A stretch of DNA of 64,000 bases, from positions 2,542,001 through 2,606,000 of the forward strand of contig NZ_CP086615.1 of assembly GCF_020883455.1 (NCBI RefSeq), given 5' to 3'. Shown here in pieces: positions 62,872-64,000 of the stretch. The position numbers and the translations under genes are program-made. The stretch is from Spiribacter halobius (GTDB taxonomy: Bacteria > Pseudomonadota > Gammaproteobacteria > Nitrococcales > Nitrococcaceae). Position 1 is the first letter of the stretch. Each line of letters opens with the position of its first letter. The notes below the pieces were generated by a model. The model saw only the letters and a program-made list of their open reading frames with translations, was not told the origin of the DNA and made no database searches.

Positions 62872-64000
62872 TCATGCCGATCCGTCCAACACGTCCACGA
62901 CCACCGCGGTGGCGTTGTCCCGCGCTTCATTCGCAAGAACGCGGTCGAGGACGCGCCGGCAGGCCTCCGCACAGCTGTCGGCATCGAGCGCCGTGGCGAG
63001 ATCGGCATCGCTCAGCACACCGTGCACGCCATCGGAGCAGAGCAGGAAGCGGTCGCCCGGCAGGAGCTCCCCGAATCCCGTCTCGAGGGCGAGCGCCGAC
63101 CCGGATCCGACCGCGCGCGTGATCACGTTGGCCTGCGCGTGCCCCCGGGCGTCGTCCGCACTCACCTTGCCGCTGTCCACCAGGTCCTGCACGACACTGT
63201 GATCGCGGGTGCAGCGCTCCAGTGAACCGCCGCGCAGCCGGTAGATGCGGCTGTCCCCCGCCCACAGGTAGCCGCAGCCCGCCTCGCCGGCAAGCAGTGC
63301 CGCCACCGTGCTGGCGCTGTTGACGGCATCGAGGGGGCGCCCAGCCAGGTGCTGCAGGTGGGCGTGCACCTCGGCAAGCGCGTGCCGTGCACGATTGAGC
63401 CGCTCCTGGAGATCGTCGCCCGGCTCCACGGCGCGCAGCGCATCCACCACCATGCGGCTCGCCATTGCCCCCGCCTCCTGGCCTCCGACGCCATCGGCCA
63501 CCGCCCAGATGCCGTTTGCCGGCGACTCCAGGAACGCGTCCTCGTTGGCGTCGCGCACATGCCCCGGGTGGGTGAGCCCGCTCGAGCGCAGCCGTGGAGG
63601 CGATTTGAGGGCAGACGCGGTATCCGCCCGCGCAGCAGGCTGCCACCCAACCGAGAAGCACGACCAGCCATGGTGTTCCCACTGCCCGTCCAGGGCCGCG
63701 CTGAACAGCGCACCTTCCGGCAGTCCGGGGCACAGCGACCAGCATGGCCGCACCCGCCGGGAACCCTCCGACCACCAGAGACTGTATGGACCGCCGTGGG
63801 CGCGGGCGACGCCGCCCAGGACCCCCAGCATCGCGGGCAGCAGCCCCTCCAGGCCCTCCAGCTCACAGCACACCGCGCGCCCGTCGGCCGTCACCGGCCC
63901 CCCGTCGATCACCCCCGGCGCCAGCTCGGCACCCAGTGCCTCCACCTCGCGGTCGAACCGCTCCAGCTCGAAGGAATCCTCGCTGTCCAGTGCAGAGAGC
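62872..64000 (-). CDS. TagF-PP2C fusion phosphatase (partial, cut by window)
   Basis: The frame is open to the window end, so the N-terminus is missing. The first part (GPYSLWWSEGSRRV, CWSLCPGLPEGALFSAALDG) resembles TagF, a T6SS regulator. Then a full PP2C domain: THPGHVRDANEDAFLE, VADGVGGQEAG, WAGDSRIYRLRGG, LLCSDGVHGVLS and EARDNATAVVV, with the metal-binding Asp residues present. TagF-PppA fusions are known in other bacteria. It would reverse the neighbouring kinase. The kinase GTG starts 17 bases after its stop. Confidence 0.88.
   Translation of the reverse strand, partial: LSALDSEDSFELERFDREVEALGAELAPGVIDGGPVTADGRAVCCELEGLEGLLPAMLGVLGGVARAHGGPYSLWWSEGSRRVRPCWSLCPGLPEGALFSAALDGQWEHHGWSCFSVGWQPAARADTASALKSPPRLRSSGLTHPGHVRDANEDAFLESPANGIWAVADGVGGQEAGAMASRMVVDALRAVEPGDDLQERLNRARHALAEVHAHLQHLAGRPLDAVNSASTVAALLAGEAGCGYLWAGDSRIYRLRGGSLERCTRDHSVVQDLVDSGKVSADDARGHAQANVITRAVGSGSALALETGFGELLPGDRFLLCSDGVHGVLSDADLATALDADSCAEACRRVLDRVLANEARDNATAVVVDVLDGSA

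Noticed and set aside
61380-63122. 580-codon plus-strand frame opposite the kinase gene
   Set aside because: Shadow frame; the kinase motifs lie on the other strand.
1-64000. CRISPR arrays, tRNA and rRNA genes
   Set aside because: No regularly spaced repeats, cloverleaf-like sequences or rRNA stretches were noticed on reading; a tRNA scan would be needed to exclude tRNAs fully.

Overview
The window is high-GC chromosomal DNA that looks gammaproteobacterial: an Rrf2-type NsrR, BioC, the SdhBCD membrane arm, a cbb3-type oxidase with its copper ATPase, NnrS, and type VI secretion (T6SS) accessory genes. A halophilic or alkaliphilic Ectothiorhodospiraceae-like host is my guess. No rRNA, tRNA or CRISPR array was seen.

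Region 1 (1-12.5 kb) is a worn region. It opens with relics of a TetR-RND efflux operon. A compact operon follows on the minus strand: TTHB210-like secreted protein, Tat-type cupredoxin, ECF sigma factor. An IS1634-family element sits against a truncated acetyl-CoA synthetase gene. An orphan aa3-type oxidase subunit I lies next to a small membrane protein. An IS66-family element (9144-11915) has exact ends and an 8-bp target duplication, and it splits an unidentified gene.

Region 2 (12.7-33 kb) is a respiratory and nitric-oxide-response neighbourhood. It holds a ccoNOP-ccoI-like operon whose CcoN carries a CcoS-like N-terminus, a flavodoxin/ferredoxin-reductase/BioC-like operon, an AhpD-like gene with sdhB-sdhC-sdhD but no sdhA, nsrR, a hemerythrin-domain gene, a P450 gene with one in-frame stop, rnk, a TehA/TDT transporter, nnrS and a 1-Cys peroxiredoxin. 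Seven intergenic sites share one palindrome, roughly AACnAGTA-N7-TACTnGTT, with the 8-7-8 geometry of NsrR operators. This suggests that most of the region is one NsrR regulon, and it is the most interesting signal in the window.

Region 3 (33-55 kb) is an accessory and defence island. Two copies of a group II intron 3' end flank about 5 kb holding an H-NS protein, an XRE regulator, a zinc-ribbon/coiled-coil protein, and an unknown protein overlapping a metallophosphoesterase. The right copy is a full intron with its reverse transcriptase. The left copy is decayed and fused in frame to an hsdM N-terminal stub. Beyond lie a zinc-ribbon protein with a HEPN-like motif, a tyrosine recombinase, a KfrA-like protein, a complete JetABCD (Wadjet) anti-plasmid system and an orphan TniQ-like protein.

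Region 4 (55-64 kb) resumes core-like high-GC sequence. It has a caspase-fold Sel1 lipoprotein, a small secreted protein, ExbB, two ExbD proteins (the second has Asn at the proton-carrying Asp position), a TonB-like protein with a very long Ala/Pro linker, a PpkA-like membrane kinase, and a TagF-PP2C fusion cut by the window end. These suggest an envelope signalling module linked to T6SS regulation.
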